DNA of 64,000 nt from Epiperipatus broadwayi (GCA_028023455.1 JAQFVV010000445.1:498001-562000); one strand, 5' to 3'. Positions 1-9,672 are shown, counted from the first letter of the stretch. Made by a program: numbers and translations. The notes: a model not told the origin generated them from the letters alone.

Positions 1-46
1 CACTGATGAAAGCCACAAGGTAGAAACTAGTCTAGGATATTAGATG
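1..46 (+). ncRNA. hammerhead ribozyme (type I, PLE), partial at window edge
   Basis: The core is present: CTGATGA at 3-9, GAAA at 23-26, then C-TA-GTC at 27-32, giving a two-base-pair stem III with a two-base loop and C17 at 32. The stem II arms (AGC against GGT) no longer pair well, and the 5' strand of stem I lies mostly outside the window. It is probably an inactive relic of the ribozyme that is complete at 8109-8167. Confidence 0.55.
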
Positions 47-175
47 CATAGGCACTGAATAAGGATTTTATGCACAATCCTTCTGGCATCCATTGATTAC
101 TCTGGTTGGCACAGGGTGGCACTACTGTATGGAGAGTTTTGCTTCTGTGTAAATAAAGTAAAACAGTATGTATAT
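1..175 (+). mobile_element. PLE family 1 pseudo-LTR fragment, cut by window start
   Basis: This matches, with many substitutions, the pseudo-LTR at 8120-8275: the same ribozyme core, the same 'ttttatgcacaa...ccttctggcatccattgatt' run and the same 'ggcactact..tatggagagttttgctt' end. After the PLTR the sequence continues with 'gtgtaaataaagtaa', which includes AATAAA, and not with the reverse-transcriptase segment seen in the younger copies. It is an old, truncated family 1 PLTR whose upstream part lies outside the window. Confidence 0.75.
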
Positions 176-2500
176 ATTAGAATGACTTTCCTGCTCAAGA
201 ATTCATACGAAGTTCAAGCCCTTGAAGTGCCAGCAGTGAAATTAATCCTAGGACCCCACATTCCAGAGTCTGACCCCCGATTATGCTAAGATATGCAGGG
301 CAATAAAATAAATGAAATACATTGATTAAATGTCTTTTCATATAACAGGTGTAAGTTATTCAAGCTTCTCACCTAGGAGATGAATTATCAAATGCTTTTC
401 ATCTTTAAAGAATAATATAAGAAATGTTTAATGTTTTATAATAAAGCTTGCATATCTACATCTCAGAGAGAGAAAAATAATCTTTTTTATTAAGTTTCCC
501 TGCTCCACCCTCATATAGCAGTTATGTGTTTTCTTTAATATTTCACTCAAAGTAAAGACTTTGAAACTTTGTACTTTATATTACAATTACATTGATACAT
601 TTATCGTTTTTTTATTATATTTTATAAAATATATATAATGTGTTCTGTTTATACAAATAGATTTTAATTTCAAAATCCATCCATTTTTGAAACGTTATTA
701 TTGTAAAACATGGAATAGTATGTATTGGTACAGATTTTGCTATTAAGACTCTATAATTAGAAAAATTTATTAATACAAATTATGAAAACATTATATTACT
801 ATCTATTTATAAACTATTATTAATATTCTTAAAATTTTTGAGCATAAAACATTTTATTGAGAGTATTCAAAAGGTTAATAGAAAAATTTAAAAGCTTTGC
901 TTAAACAGATGGTCAAATGCTAATAAATATTTATTCAAATATTTATAAAAACATTATTTCTGCCTTGAGGTAAAGTAGATTTATATTCATTAAATAATTC
1001 AATTTTATCATTTAAACAAATTATCTTAAAAAGAAATCAAGAACTAATATAATTAAACAGTTTTAAATTGAAACCAACAACAAAGGTCTTATATATATAT
1101 ATACGTCGTAATAGCAATATTTTGCTTTCAAGGAAATAGATAAGCAATATTAATTATTATTACTTTCCATATATTATTTTTTTGTGATTAAGTAATAGAG
1201 CTTTAATTTTATATTGAGAATGCCAAGTACTTTAAATTCTCATGTATTTGCCTAATATACTAATTGAATAGCATAATTTTCTTTGAGATAAAATATTGTT
1301 TTGTCTTTTTTCAATATATTGTGTGTATTCTCCATATTTATATAATCCAATATTTATTAAGGGTAATCCCATATACTTTTTAAATGATTTATTGCCTCAA
1401 GTTATCATACAGAAAACAAGAATGATGTTATAACAAGCAACTCCTTTTTATATTACACTATTATATTGCTACATGATATAAATTAAAAAATAAGTATATC
1501 AGCATATCAGGTAATTTACTTTCATATTATATTACTGAATATTTTCTAAGAAATTTATTATTCAGTTATAATGTAATAGAATATTTTTACCATTGATTAT
1601 TGAATTAAGAATTTATTGATATTTGAACTTGGTATGTATTTCAAATATCCCCAATATCTCATGGATTCTAACCACCCTATGCATTTTGTGCTGTTGTTTT
1701 GCAAAAAATCAAATAGTTAATTAAACACTGATATTTATTCTATGATCATTTTTGAAATTATTTAACATATAAATGCTGTATTTCAATCAAGTAAAGGTTT
1801 CACAATAGTATTTGACATGTGTTATTATTTCCAAATATTCTTTTAATTACTGGTATCATCGTTTCTTTTCTTATGCATTTGTTATTATATATGAGAAAAT
1901 TACATTCATATTAAGATTAGTAATTGTTATCACATACATGTATAACCAACAAAAATACACATTTTATAATTATAGGTTTGAATTCAAGTCCTTCAAAAAA
2001 AAGTTCAATATAAAATATTTAACATAAATCTAAATGCAATACAGTTATGAATTTATTTAATAATTATTTATAAATCCTGTAGAATAAGTAAAAATAAGAT
2101 CTGAATTATTTAGTGTAAATTTCTTATAACATTTCAATAATGTTAATAAATTATTACTCTCAGTGTTTAGACCATAATGGCACTGTAAAAGAAGAAGTGA
2201 TAACACTTTGAGACAATTTGTTATATATAATATACTATAATTCATTAGCTATTTGCATTGTGTATAAAAGTGGAACTGTGGTCAACATAAAATAGAATAA
2301 CATTCACACCATAAGAAGCAGGCATGTAATTTTCTAGTTATAGATAATGTGTATTTATTCCCATGAAGTGTAAATCTATACTTTGTATACTATGGATGGG
2401 ATTACAACATCATTTTGAACCTCATAATGCTCAATGAATATATATAATTATATATATTTTTTTTTTATTACTGGTAATACTTCATTATTAAAATAGTAGC
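176..2500. other. gene-free AT-rich stretch
   Basis: I see no gene here. Bases 181-300 are less AT-rich than the surroundings and look like a fragment of an unclassified repeat ('cctgctcaagaattc...gaccccacattccagagtctgaccccc'). The rest is low-complexity A/T sequence with short TA runs (1090-1103, 2438-2457). Short open frames at 1812-2027 (+) and 2057-2245 (-) have A/T-driven composition and no recognisable motif. Confidence 0.6.
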
Positions 2501-2594
2501 AAACTCTTTATACAATAGCGCCACCAAGTGTAAGCCAAAATAATCAATGGATGCAAAAACATTTGTATATAAAATCCCTATGTAATGCCTACTA

Positions 2595-2651
2595 ATCCAA
2601 TATCTCCAGACTTTTTAAGTTTGTGGCTTTCATCAATAAGGAACTTGAGAT
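2595..2651 (-). ncRNA. hammerhead ribozyme relic in reverse PLTR
   Basis: Read on the minus strand, TTGATGA, a GCCACAA-like stem II remnant and AGTCTGG lie in the spacing of the ribozyme at 7493-7551. C3 has become T and the GAAA box has been lost to an A-run, so it should not cleave. It is recognised only by alignment to the better copies. Confidence 0.5.
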
Positions 2652-2711
2652 CTGAGAACACTATATTTAGATCAATCTTTTAACAGCCACTTTTTATTTT
2701 TTAATTAATAA

Positions 2712-2905
2712 TGTGAAAGGCTAAAACCTGACAGATGTGCCTTAAAATGCTTATGTGACAGCCAATCAGATATAATAATGACTGCATGTGGAACTCTCAA
2801 TTCAAAAATACAAGCCAGAAATATGAGAAAAAGATGGAACTCATCTTCTTCTCTACTTAAATTTATATATAAATAAGCCAGACTCAAGCATTCTGAACTA
2901 AGAGT
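2712..2905 (+). promoter_or_regulatory. repeat module with TATA-like box, shared with 14903-15135
   Basis: The start ('gtgaaaggctaaaacctgacagatgtgcctt') and end ('atataaataagcc...cattctgaac') resemble the block at 14903-15135 in the same orientation, with a TATAAATA-like box in both. The module is inserted inside the old minus-strand PLTR and points towards the coding relic of PLE copy A. It may be the 5' promoter region of another retroelement. The match is judged by eye and divergent. Confidence 0.35.
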
Positions 2906-3479
2906 GTGAAGCTTAATACACCTTCACATTTAATTCACTAAATATTATATATAAATAAACAACGTGAAATCTTTTGATTTACTATGAAGCAATTTTCAAA
3001 TCTAATGAAGTGATTTTTTAATTAATTATATAGTTATGAGTCCAAGATGAAAACACAATAATGTTGTTGATCCAAGCTCATTTGCTTGTATAATAATACA
3101 GATCTTAACCCACTTCACTATTTATTTTGGTGTCTTTAGTTTTTTAATAACCATAGCCACCATAATCTCATGGGTAGTGTCATATGATGAATAATTTGTT
3201 GTCACTCATAACAACCATCAACTGCTATAGTTTTCTAGTTTTGCCATTTAATTATTATTAACCATCATTACTCCAACTACTCCATCTTCATATGTTATTT
3301 GGTATTTGTAGTTGTTCTTTATTATGGATTTGTGGAATTTAGTTTTTAATAACTTTCCATGGAATAATATTAGGAGGATTAAAAAGTTATCTAGATTGAG
3401 TGATATAATAAAAATTTTAAGATGGCAGATTATTTTCAAAAATGCAGGGAAATTAATTTTCTTCCTCTAAGTTGTATTA

Positions 3480-4962
3480 TTAATTTTAAGAAGAATAAAA
3501 AGTTTTTAAAAATTGGAATTAGGTTTTGAATTTACCAAGGTAAATTTTTAATAGTTTTTTGAAAGAAAATTTTATTAAGTTTTACAAATTTATTTATGAA
3601 TATAAAAGAAATAGATAATGTTTAGATAAGAGGCAAGATTTTAATTATTCGATTTTAACTTTTTTTATAGTTTAGAATAAGTAGGTCAAATTTCTATTGT
3701 GGGAAGTATGAAAGAAAATTTAAATGGTTGTTTGGAAAAATGAATAAAGTTTATTGTAGTGATAGGGTATTTGAGAATAATGTTTTTATTAATAAAGTTA
3801 TTATTTTTTTCTGATATGAAGTTAAATGATAGAGAATTAGAGATTCTTGGTAAATGTCATAACTTTGGGGTTTTTTTTTCATTCAAAAAATATAGTTTTT
3901 AATACAATTTCGCTATTGAATCTAATAATTTGAGTGATGAGCAGAAAGTTGATATTCAATTGTTTTTAAATAAAAGCTTAAAAAGGAAAGAAAAGTTTAT
4001 TGTTAATCATGTTATGGGTAGACATCTTAAGGATAGGTTAATTGCTAATGATGTGATCATTTCTCATGAAGATGAAGCTGGCAGGTTGGAAATTCTGAAC
4101 GGAAATGAGTTTAGGAAGAAAATGAATAAAAAATTATATGGTAAATATATGTTTTTAGAAAAATATCCTGGTAATATGACTAAAATGAGTTTAATAGATA
4201 TTATGAAACAAGTGGTAAATTTAAAATTTTTTAGAATAGATTATTTAAAATGTTACCCTAATGATTTCATATCAAACTAAGATTTTTATGAATATTATGA
4301 CTCACAAAGATGGTTTTCTTTTAAGATTTATTTTTGATTTTACAGGTAATGTTGTGGCTGATATTTCTATGTTCTTAAATAATTTTTTTAAACAATTTGT
4401 TGATTTTGGTCAGTACACAATTCCTTGTTCTTTTGAGGCTTTTGATATTATTAATAATTTTAAAATGGAAAGTAATTAGGTATTTGTTATTTGGATATTG
4501 AGAATATGTATCAATCTGTTAGTAGATTAAGCAGTATTGATGTTCTTATGTCTGTGTTGGATAAACACGGATCTTTGTCAAAGAATAAAATTAAAGTTAT
4601 TGAAGATTTGTTTCTATTATTGGAGGATTCTATGTATTTTACTTATAATGGTAATTTTTATAAGATTAAGGAAGGGAGGATAATAGGTTATATTATTCTT
4701 CCTTTAATTTGTTCAGTTTATATTATTTGAAATAGGAAATTATTATTAGAAATGATTGTTTATATTTAAGTTATTTGTTAGATATGTGGATGATTGGTTC
4801 TTTGTAGTTGAGAATGATAAATTGAAAGAGTTGGTAAATGAGTTTAATTGTTTTGATCCTTCTACAAAATATTGTGGTAGAAGCAATGGAAGGGGGGGGG
4901 TAGATTTTGTTAAATTAAAGTTTTTAGATCTACTGGTGATTAAAAATGTAAAGAATAATTAG
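3480..4962 (+). pseudogene. PLE family 1 copy A: N-terminal region and reverse transcriptase, decayed
   Basis: Joining frames across several indels gives a PLE-like protein. Around 3810-3880 lies the N-terminal conserved block ('MKLNDRELEILGKCHNFGV'), followed at 3930-4280 by a long basic stretch ending near 'MSLIDIMKQVVNLKFF'. The reverse-transcriptase segment follows: 'DIENMYQSV' at about 4485-4515 (the strand carrying the first catalytic Asp), 'FYKIKEGRIIGYIILPLICS' near 4660-4720 (primer/template loop region), and 'RYVDDWFFVVEN' at about 4780-4815 with the YVDD active site. Frames break near 4280, 4480 and 4735, and a G-run at about 4890 has slipped, so the gene is dead. It is more diverged from copies B and C than these are from each other, so it is the older insertion. 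Confidence 0.8.
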
Positions 4963-5234
4963 TTAGTATACAGTCATTATGTTAAGAGTAAAGAGTTAAA
5001 ATCTATAATTAAACCTGATAGCTATCAATCTGTATCTCATAAAGTAGCTGCTTTAAGAAATTATTGTTATAGAAATAAGAGATTAAATAATTCTAGTAAT
5101 GTAGCTTTGTTTTTAAAATGTTACTTTTATAAAGATTATTTGATTACTCTGATAAATTTGTTAAAAGAATTTTATTTAATCTTAATAATATTTGTAATGA
5201 TATAAAGGATAACAAAAAATATGACTTTAATTCT

Positions 5235-5588
5235 TTGACATTTAAATTGTCATCTTTTAAAATTGTATGTAAAAACAGTAATTTGTTTGGAAATAAGAAA
5301 ATTGCTTGGAAAATGGATATTAATTTGACTAATTTATTAAATGATACAAACAAAATTTTTAATAAAAAGGCTAATCCTGAAGTAGTATATATTATTCCTT
5401 GTAAGAAAGTATATATAGGTCAGAGTAGATTGAGCTTAAATGGAAGAATAAAGGTGCATAAAAGTAGGCTTAAAAATAAATATCTTAGTTCTGTTTTATA
5501 TATCCATGAAAAAGATATAGGCCACACTATTAATTTTGATGAAGCTGAGGTTGTCTTCTTTGAGAGAAATGAAATAAAAAGAATTTAA
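5235..5588 (+). pseudogene. PLE family 1 copy A: GIY-YIG endonuclease domain, decayed
   Basis: The frame aligns with the endonuclease of copies B and C. It shows 'EVVYIIPC' then 'KKVYIGQSRLSLNGRIKVHK', so the Y..Y/YIG core, the conserved Arg and a His are present, followed by 'IHEKDIGH' and 'EAEVVFFERNEIKR' (the Glu-bearing helix). In PLEs this domain nicks the target DNA. Compared with copies B and C it lacks the three residues that would complete the Cys-x2-Cys pair (a 9-bp deletion). It stops early at 5586; the remaining C-terminus can be followed out of frame to about 5680. Confidence 0.8.
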
Positions 5589-5847
5589 AAATCTTTATTA
5601 TTCAAAATGTATGATTCTTAAGCAATTACCTTATTTAAAAGTTCTTTTAAAATTAAGAGTGTATGGAAAGTAAGTGTAATTGTGAATAGTGTTTAGTTTA
5701 AATATGTTGCTATTTTGTAGTTCTTTACATTTGAAAAAGTCTGCTTGTAACAGGGAAACCATTGGTAATATATTAGAGTTTTTTTTCTTGGCTAGTCTGT
5801 TTGAGTTATGAATTTGGGGTAATTTTGATTACATAAATATATATCAC

Positions 5848-6038
5848 TAAAAACCAGTCAACACAGACAATCCCAACATCAATAACAATCAACAATTTCA
5901 TACTGTTATCAAGGTAACCTCCATTTAACATTAAAGGTATTCCACCTTTATTGTTAAATGGAGATTGCCTTGACAACAGTTCGAAATTGTTGATTGTTAT
6001 TGTATTGGGATTATTTAAGTATTGACTGGTTTTTAATG
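5848..6038. repeat. hairpin MITE, ~190 bp
   Basis: A nearly complete inverted repeat: the left arm begins TAAAAACCAGTCAA and the right arm ends TTGACTGGTTTTTA. The inner arms around 5912-5975 pair over more than 35 bp with a small loop. It has no coding capacity. It sits exactly between the 3' end of PLE copy A and the 3' end of the reverse copy B. Confidence 0.8.
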
Positions 6039-6076
6039 ATTACTTACAAACCCATTTGCCTTAAGCATTATTACAC

Positions 6077-6077
<1 letters not shown>

Positions 6078-6112
<35 letters not shown>

Positions 6113-6124
6113 TGTATATATATG

Positions 6125-6161
<37 letters not shown>
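6078..6161. repeat. (TA)n microsatellite
   Basis: Two long TA runs are broken by 'agtgta' and 'gcttta'. They abut the 3' terminus of PLE copy B ('...ggggtagttttgatt' on the minus strand), as expected if the TA run is a target or a 3' tail of family 1. Confidence 0.85.
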
Positions 6162-6163
<2 letters not shown>

Positions 6164-6295
6164 CAAAACTACCCCAAATCCAAAATTAAACCAGACCAGC
6201 ATAAAAATAATATAAAAACACAACCTAAGGTTTCACTGCTACAACCAGACTTCTCAAGTGTAAAGAACTACAAAAACTACACAATATATATAATA

Positions 6296-6901
6296 TTAAA
6301 AACTACCCACAAATCCATTCACTTCCCATCCACCCTTAATATTAAAAGAACTCTTAAATAAGTTAATTGCTTCAGAATAATAAATTTTCAATAATAAAGA
6401 CTCTTTAATTCTTCTTTTGATTTCATTTCTCTCAAAGAAGACAACCTTAGCTTCATTAAAATCAATAGTCTGGCCTGTATCTTTTTCATGGACATATAAA
6501 GCAGAACTATGATATCTATTTTTAACTCTACTTTTATGAACCTTTATTCTTTCATTTAAACTCAAACTACTCTGACCTATGTAAACCTTCTTACAAAATA
6601 AACAAGGAATAAAATATATTACACCAGGAATAGTCTTTCTACCAAAAACTTCTTTTGTATTATTTAATAAATTATTCAATGTAACACCCCTTTTCCAAGC
6701 AATTTTGTTATTTCCAAACAATATACTATTTCTACACACAATTTTATAAGAAGACAATTTAAATGGCAAAGAAATAAAATCATATTTTTCTTTAACCTTT
6801 ACATCCTTACAAATATTACTATTAAATAAAATACTTTTAACAAATTTATCAGAGTATCCAACACTCAAGTAATCTTTATAAAATTGATATTTCTGAAACA
6901 A
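6296..6901 (-). pseudogene. PLE family 1 copy B: reverse transcriptase C-terminus and GIY-YIG endonuclease
   Basis: The 201-residue frame is open but is only the 3' part of the element's gene. Residues 1-75 ('MFQKYQFYKDYLSVGYSDKF...') are the linker after the reverse-transcriptase fingers/palm. The endonuclease starts near residue 90 with 'GVIYFIPCLFCKKVYIGQSS' (GIY and YIG strands, with a Cys-x2-Cys pair typical of animal PLEs). It continues with 'LNERIKVHK' (catalytic Arg and His), 'YVHEKDTG' and 'FFERNEIKRRIKESLL' with the Glu of the active site. It ends 'GGWEVNGFVGSF' exactly as copy C does. A one-base frameshift near 7015 separates it from the reverse-transcriptase frame. All recognisable endonuclease residues are intact, so decay is recent. 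Confidence 0.85.
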
Positions 6902-6995
6902 AGCAATCCCACTAGAATTATTTAATTTAATATTTCTATGACAATAATTCCTTAAAGCAGCTACTTTATGAGATACAGACTGATAGCTTTCAGGT

Positions 6996-7370
6996 TTAAT
7001 TATAGATCTTAATTCTACTTTTAACTAAATGACTGCACAATAAACAATTAGTTTCTACATTTCTAATCACCAAAAGATCTAAAAATTTTAACTTACCAAA
7101 ATCTAACCCTCCTCCTTCTAACACAAATTTTATAGAAGGATCAAAACAATTAAACCCATTTACAAATTCCTCCAATTTATCATTCTCAACTACAAATAAA
7201 CAATCATCAACATATCTGACAAATAATTTTACATATAAACAATTCTTTTTAATAATAATTTCCTCTTCCATAAAACTAATATAAACTGAACATACTAAAG
7301 GAGAAATAATATAACCTATTATCCAACCTTCCTTAATCTTATAAAAATTACTTTTATAAGTAAAATACAT
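6996..7370 (-). pseudogene. PLE family 1 copy B: reverse transcriptase fragment
   Basis: The frame opens at 'MYFTYKSNFYKIKEGWIIGY' and contains 'ISPLVCSVYISFMEEEI' and then 'RYVDDCLFVVENDKLEEF', with the YVDD catalytic motif at about residues 51-54, and 'KLKFLDLLVIRN' downstream. It lacks the N-terminal domain and the first catalytic Asp strand because the element is truncated there. It ends out of frame after 'CSHLVKS', where copy C continues in frame with 'KELRSIIKPDSYQSVSHKV'; the -1/+1 slip lies in the 7010-7025 A/T run. Confidence 0.85.
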
Positions 7371-7375
7371 AGAAT

Positions 7376-7850
7376 CTTAAACAATCCAAAACAAAGCAAA
7401 ACTCTCCATATAGTAGTGCCATCTTGTGCTAAAAAGATCAATCAATGGATGCCAGAAGGCTTGTGCATAAAATCCCTATCTAGTGCCTACTCATCCAATA
7501 TCCCCAGACTAGTTTCTGGCTTGTGACCTTCATCAGTGAGCAGCCTTGGATCTGAGAGCACTGCACCTAGATCTTAGGATCTAATGCAACCCTCCAGAAC
7601 CCACCTTTTAACTCTATTTAACTACAAAACTATTAGAATGAAATTGAAAACACTATTAATATTTTCAATCTAAGCTCAATAGCCTATATAGTCATATGGG
7701 TCTTCAGTACCCATACATTTTGGTGTCTTTGGCTCTTTAACAACCATAGCCACCACTATCCTATTAGGCAGGATTGGTGTTAAACCACTAAACATCACAT
7801 AATCACTATCTCATCCTAGCACAATAATTGTTATTAAACAATCCAAAACA
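7376..7850 (-). mobile_element. PLE family 1 pseudo-LTR (minus)
   Basis: This is an inverted copy of the PLTR at 7852-8275, nearly identical over 'cctattaggcaggattgg...', the ribozyme and the 'tatggagagttttgctttg' end. Its inner end (7808-7850) is a 43-bp segment whose reverse complement recurs at 8268-8310. The segment therefore occurs both at the centre of the palindrome and at the exit of the plus-strand PLTR, suggesting a junction between tandem PLTR units. Confidence 0.8.
7493..7551 (-). ncRNA. hammerhead ribozyme, type I minimal, PLE PLTR
   Basis: On the minus strand it has CTGATGA (7536-7530), GAAA (7516-7513), C-TA-GTC giving a two-base-pair stem III, and C17 at 7507. Stem II is GGT-CACAA-GCC. 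Stem I is TGCTCA with TGGGGA (one mismatch), then an internal loop, then ATCCAA with TTGGAT. Very short stem III type I hammerheads are an established feature of Penelope-like elements. The base pair next to the core (10.1/11.1) is A-A instead of the usual G-C, so activity may be weak. Confidence 0.75.
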
Positions 7851-8108
7851 ATAGTGATCATGTGATGTTTAGTGGTTTAACACCAATCCTGCCTAATAGG
7901 ATAGTGGTGGCTATGGTTGTTAAAGAGCCAAAGACACCAAAATGTATGGGTACTGAAGACCCATATGACTATATAGGCTATTGAGCTTAGATTGAAAATA
8001 TTAATAGTGTTTTCAATTTCATTCTAATAGTTTTGTAGTTAAATAGAGTTAAAAGGTGGGTGCTGGAGGGTTGCATTAGATCCTAAGATCTAGGTGCAGT
8101 GCTCTCAG

Positions 8109-8167
8109 ATCCAAGGCTCCTCACTGATGAAGGCCACAAGCCAGAAACTAGTCTGGGGATATTGGAT
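8109..8167 (+). ncRNA. hammerhead ribozyme, type I minimal, PLE PLTR
   Basis: This is the best family 1 copy. Core: CTGATGA 8124-8130, GAAA 8144-8147. Stem III is A8147-T8152 and C8148-G8151 with loop TA, and the predicted cleavage is after C8153. Stem II: GGC 8132-8134 with GCC 8140-8142, loop CACAA. Stem I: TCCTCA 8118-8123 with TGGGGA 8154-8159, an internal loop, then ATCCAA 8109-8114 with TTGGAT 8162-8167. The conserved core is complete; the only oddity is an A-A pair (8131/8143) between stem II and the core. In PLEs it would cut the PLTR transcript at a fixed point. Confidence 0.8.
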
Positions 8168-8290
8168 GAGTAGGCACTAGATAGGGATTTTATGCACAAG
8201 CCTTCTGGCATCCATTGATTGCTCTTGTTAGCACAAGATGGCACTACTATATGGAGAGTTTTGCTTTGTTTTTGGATTGTTTAATAACAA

Positions 8291-8482
8291 TTATTGTGCT
8301 AGGATGAGATACATAGAATCTTCCAATAACAAAAGCAAATCTTTAATTACCTTATTTTTATTTTTTGATAAAGAACTTTTCTTAATCAATACAGACAAAA
8401 GAACATCAATACTGCTTAACCTATTAACAGACTGATATATATTTTCAATATCTAAACTTCCAAATACCCAATTACTTTCCAT
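8291..8482 (-). pseudogene. inverted reverse transcriptase segment inside PLE copy C
   Basis: The minus-strand frame carries 'MESNWVFGSLDIENIYQSV' (the Asp-bearing strand of the polymerase) and 'KNKVIKDLLLLLEDSMY', which copy A encodes on the plus strand at 4460-4640. Part of it (about 8310-8415) is the reverse complement of 8500-8600, where the plus-strand gene resumes. This is a local 5' inversion with a short overlap, as left by twin priming or template switching during insertion. Confidence 0.75.
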
Positions 8483-8508
8483 TTTAAAATTATTAATCTT
8501 ATGTTCTT

Positions 8509-8871
8509 TTGTCTGTATTGTTTAAGAAAAGTTCTTTATCAAAAAATAAAATTAAGGTAATTAAAGATTTGCTTTTGTTATTGGAAGATTCTATGTATTT
8601 CACTTATAAATGTAATTTTTATAAGATTAAGGAAGGTTGGATAATAGGTTATATTATTTCTCCTTTAGTATGTTCAGTTTATATTAGTTTTATGGAAGAG
8701 GAAATTATTATTAAAAAGAATTGTTTATATGTAAAATTATTTGTCAGATATGTTGATGATTGTTTATTTGTAGTTGAGAATGATAAATTGGAGAAATTTG
8801 TAAATGAGTTTAATTGTTTTGATCCTTCTATAAAATTTGTGTTAGAAGAAGGGGGGGTTAGATTTTGGTAA
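8509..8871 (+). pseudogene. PLE family 1 copy C: reverse transcriptase fragment
   Basis: The frame contains 'KIKEGWIIGYIISPLVCS', 'FMEEEIIIKKNCLYVKLFV' and 'RYVDDCLFVVENDKLEKF', with the YVDD active site near 8750. It is in the same frame logic as copy B but starts further upstream, at 'KKSSLSKNKIKVIKDLLLLL'. It is broken by a slip in a run of seven G at about 8849-8857 ('LEEGGVRFW' instead of 'LEGGGLDFGKL'). Confidence 0.85.
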
Positions 8872-8891
8872 GTTGAAAATTTTTAGATCTT

Positions 8892-9434
8892 TTGGTGATT
8901 AGAAATGTAGAAACTAATTGTTTATTGTGCAGTCATTTAGTTAAAAGTAAAGAATTAAGATCTATAATTAAACCTGATAGCTATCAGTCTGTATCTCATA
9001 AAGTAGCTGCTTTAAGGAATTATTGTCATAGAAATATTAAATTAAATAATTCTAGTGGGGTTGCTTTGTTTCAGAAATATCAATTTCATAAAGATTACTT
9101 GAGTGTTGGATATTCTGATAAATTTGTTAAAAGTATTTTATTTAATAGTAATATTTGTAAGGATGTAAAGGTTAAAGAAAAATATGATTTTATTTCTTTG
9201 CCATTTAAATTGTCTTCTTATAAAATTGTGTGTAGAAATAGTATATTGTTTGGAAATAAGAAAATTGCTTGGAAAAGGGATGTTACATTGAATAATTTAT
9301 TAAATAATACAAAAGAAGTTTTTGGTAGAAAGACTATTCCTGGTGTAATATATTTTATTCCTTGTTTATTTTGTAAGAAGGTTTACATAGGTCAGAGTAG
9401 TTTGAGTTTAAATGAAAGAATAAAGGTTCATTAA
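8892..9434 (+). pseudogene. PLE family 1 copy C: reverse transcriptase C-terminus and start of GIY-YIG endonuclease
   Basis: It continues the gene after the G-run slip: 'NVETNCLLCSHLVKSKELRS', 'QSVSHKVAALRNYCHRN', then the linker and 'GVIYFIPCLFCKKVYIGQSS' with 'LNERIKVH'. This shows the GIY and YIG motifs, the Cys-x2-Cys pair and the catalytic Arg. A one-base T insertion at about 9430 converts 'VHKSRVKN' into 'VH-stop', splitting the endonuclease. Apart from this and the slip above, it is nearly identical to copy B. Confidence 0.85.
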
Positions 9435-9468
9435 AAGTAGAGTTAAAAATAGTTATCTTAGTTCTGCT

Positions 9469-9672
9469 TTGTATGTCCATGAAAAATATACAGGCCACAC
9501 TATTGATTTTGATGAAGCTAAGGTTGTCTTCTTTGAGAGAAATGAAATCAAAAGAAGAATTAAAGAGTCTTTATTATTGAAAATTTATTATTCTGAAGCA
9601 ATTAACTTATTTAAGAGTTCTTTTAATATTAAGGGTGGATGGGAAGTGAATGGATTTGTGGGTAGTTTTTAA
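9469..9672 (+). pseudogene. PLE family 1 copy C: GIY-YIG endonuclease C-terminal half
   Basis: After the T insertion the frame resumes with 'YVHEKYTGHTIDFDEAKVVF' and 'FERNEIKRRIKESLLLKIYY', including the conserved Glu helix, and ends 'GGWEVNGFVGSF' as copy B does. It is followed by a ~140-bp 3' tail shared by all three family 1 copies. Confidence 0.85.

Larger units (their letters stand above)
2505..3260 (-). mobile_element. decayed PLE family 1 pseudo-LTR, reverse orientation
   Basis: Two blocks (about 2505-2700 and 3110-3260) match the minus-strand PLTR at 7385-7850, including 'aaaatccctatgtaatgcctactaatccaatatc' and 'ttttggtgtcttt.gtttttaataaccatagccacc'. They are separated by about 400 bp (2701-3109) that the younger PLTRs lack. 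The orientation is opposite to the family 1 coding relic that follows at 3480, so this repeats on a decayed copy the head-to-head pattern seen at 7.85 kb. Confidence 0.65.
6163..7850 (-). mobile_element. PLE family 1 copy B (left half of inverted pair)
   Basis: On the minus strand the order is PLTR with hammerhead (7850-7376), reverse transcriptase (7370-6996), endonuclease (to 6296) and a 3' tail ending 'ggatttggggtagttttgatt'. The N-terminal third of the protein is missing: the PLTR joins directly to the reverse transcriptase at 'gattctatgtat' (7370-7380). It is very similar to copy C (7852-9815), and the two meet head to head at about 7850. Confidence 0.85.

Noticed and set aside
3248-3439. 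63-codon minus-strand frame over the start of PLE copy A
   Set aside because: Antisense shadow of the family 1 plus-strand sequence and old PLTR; no motif.
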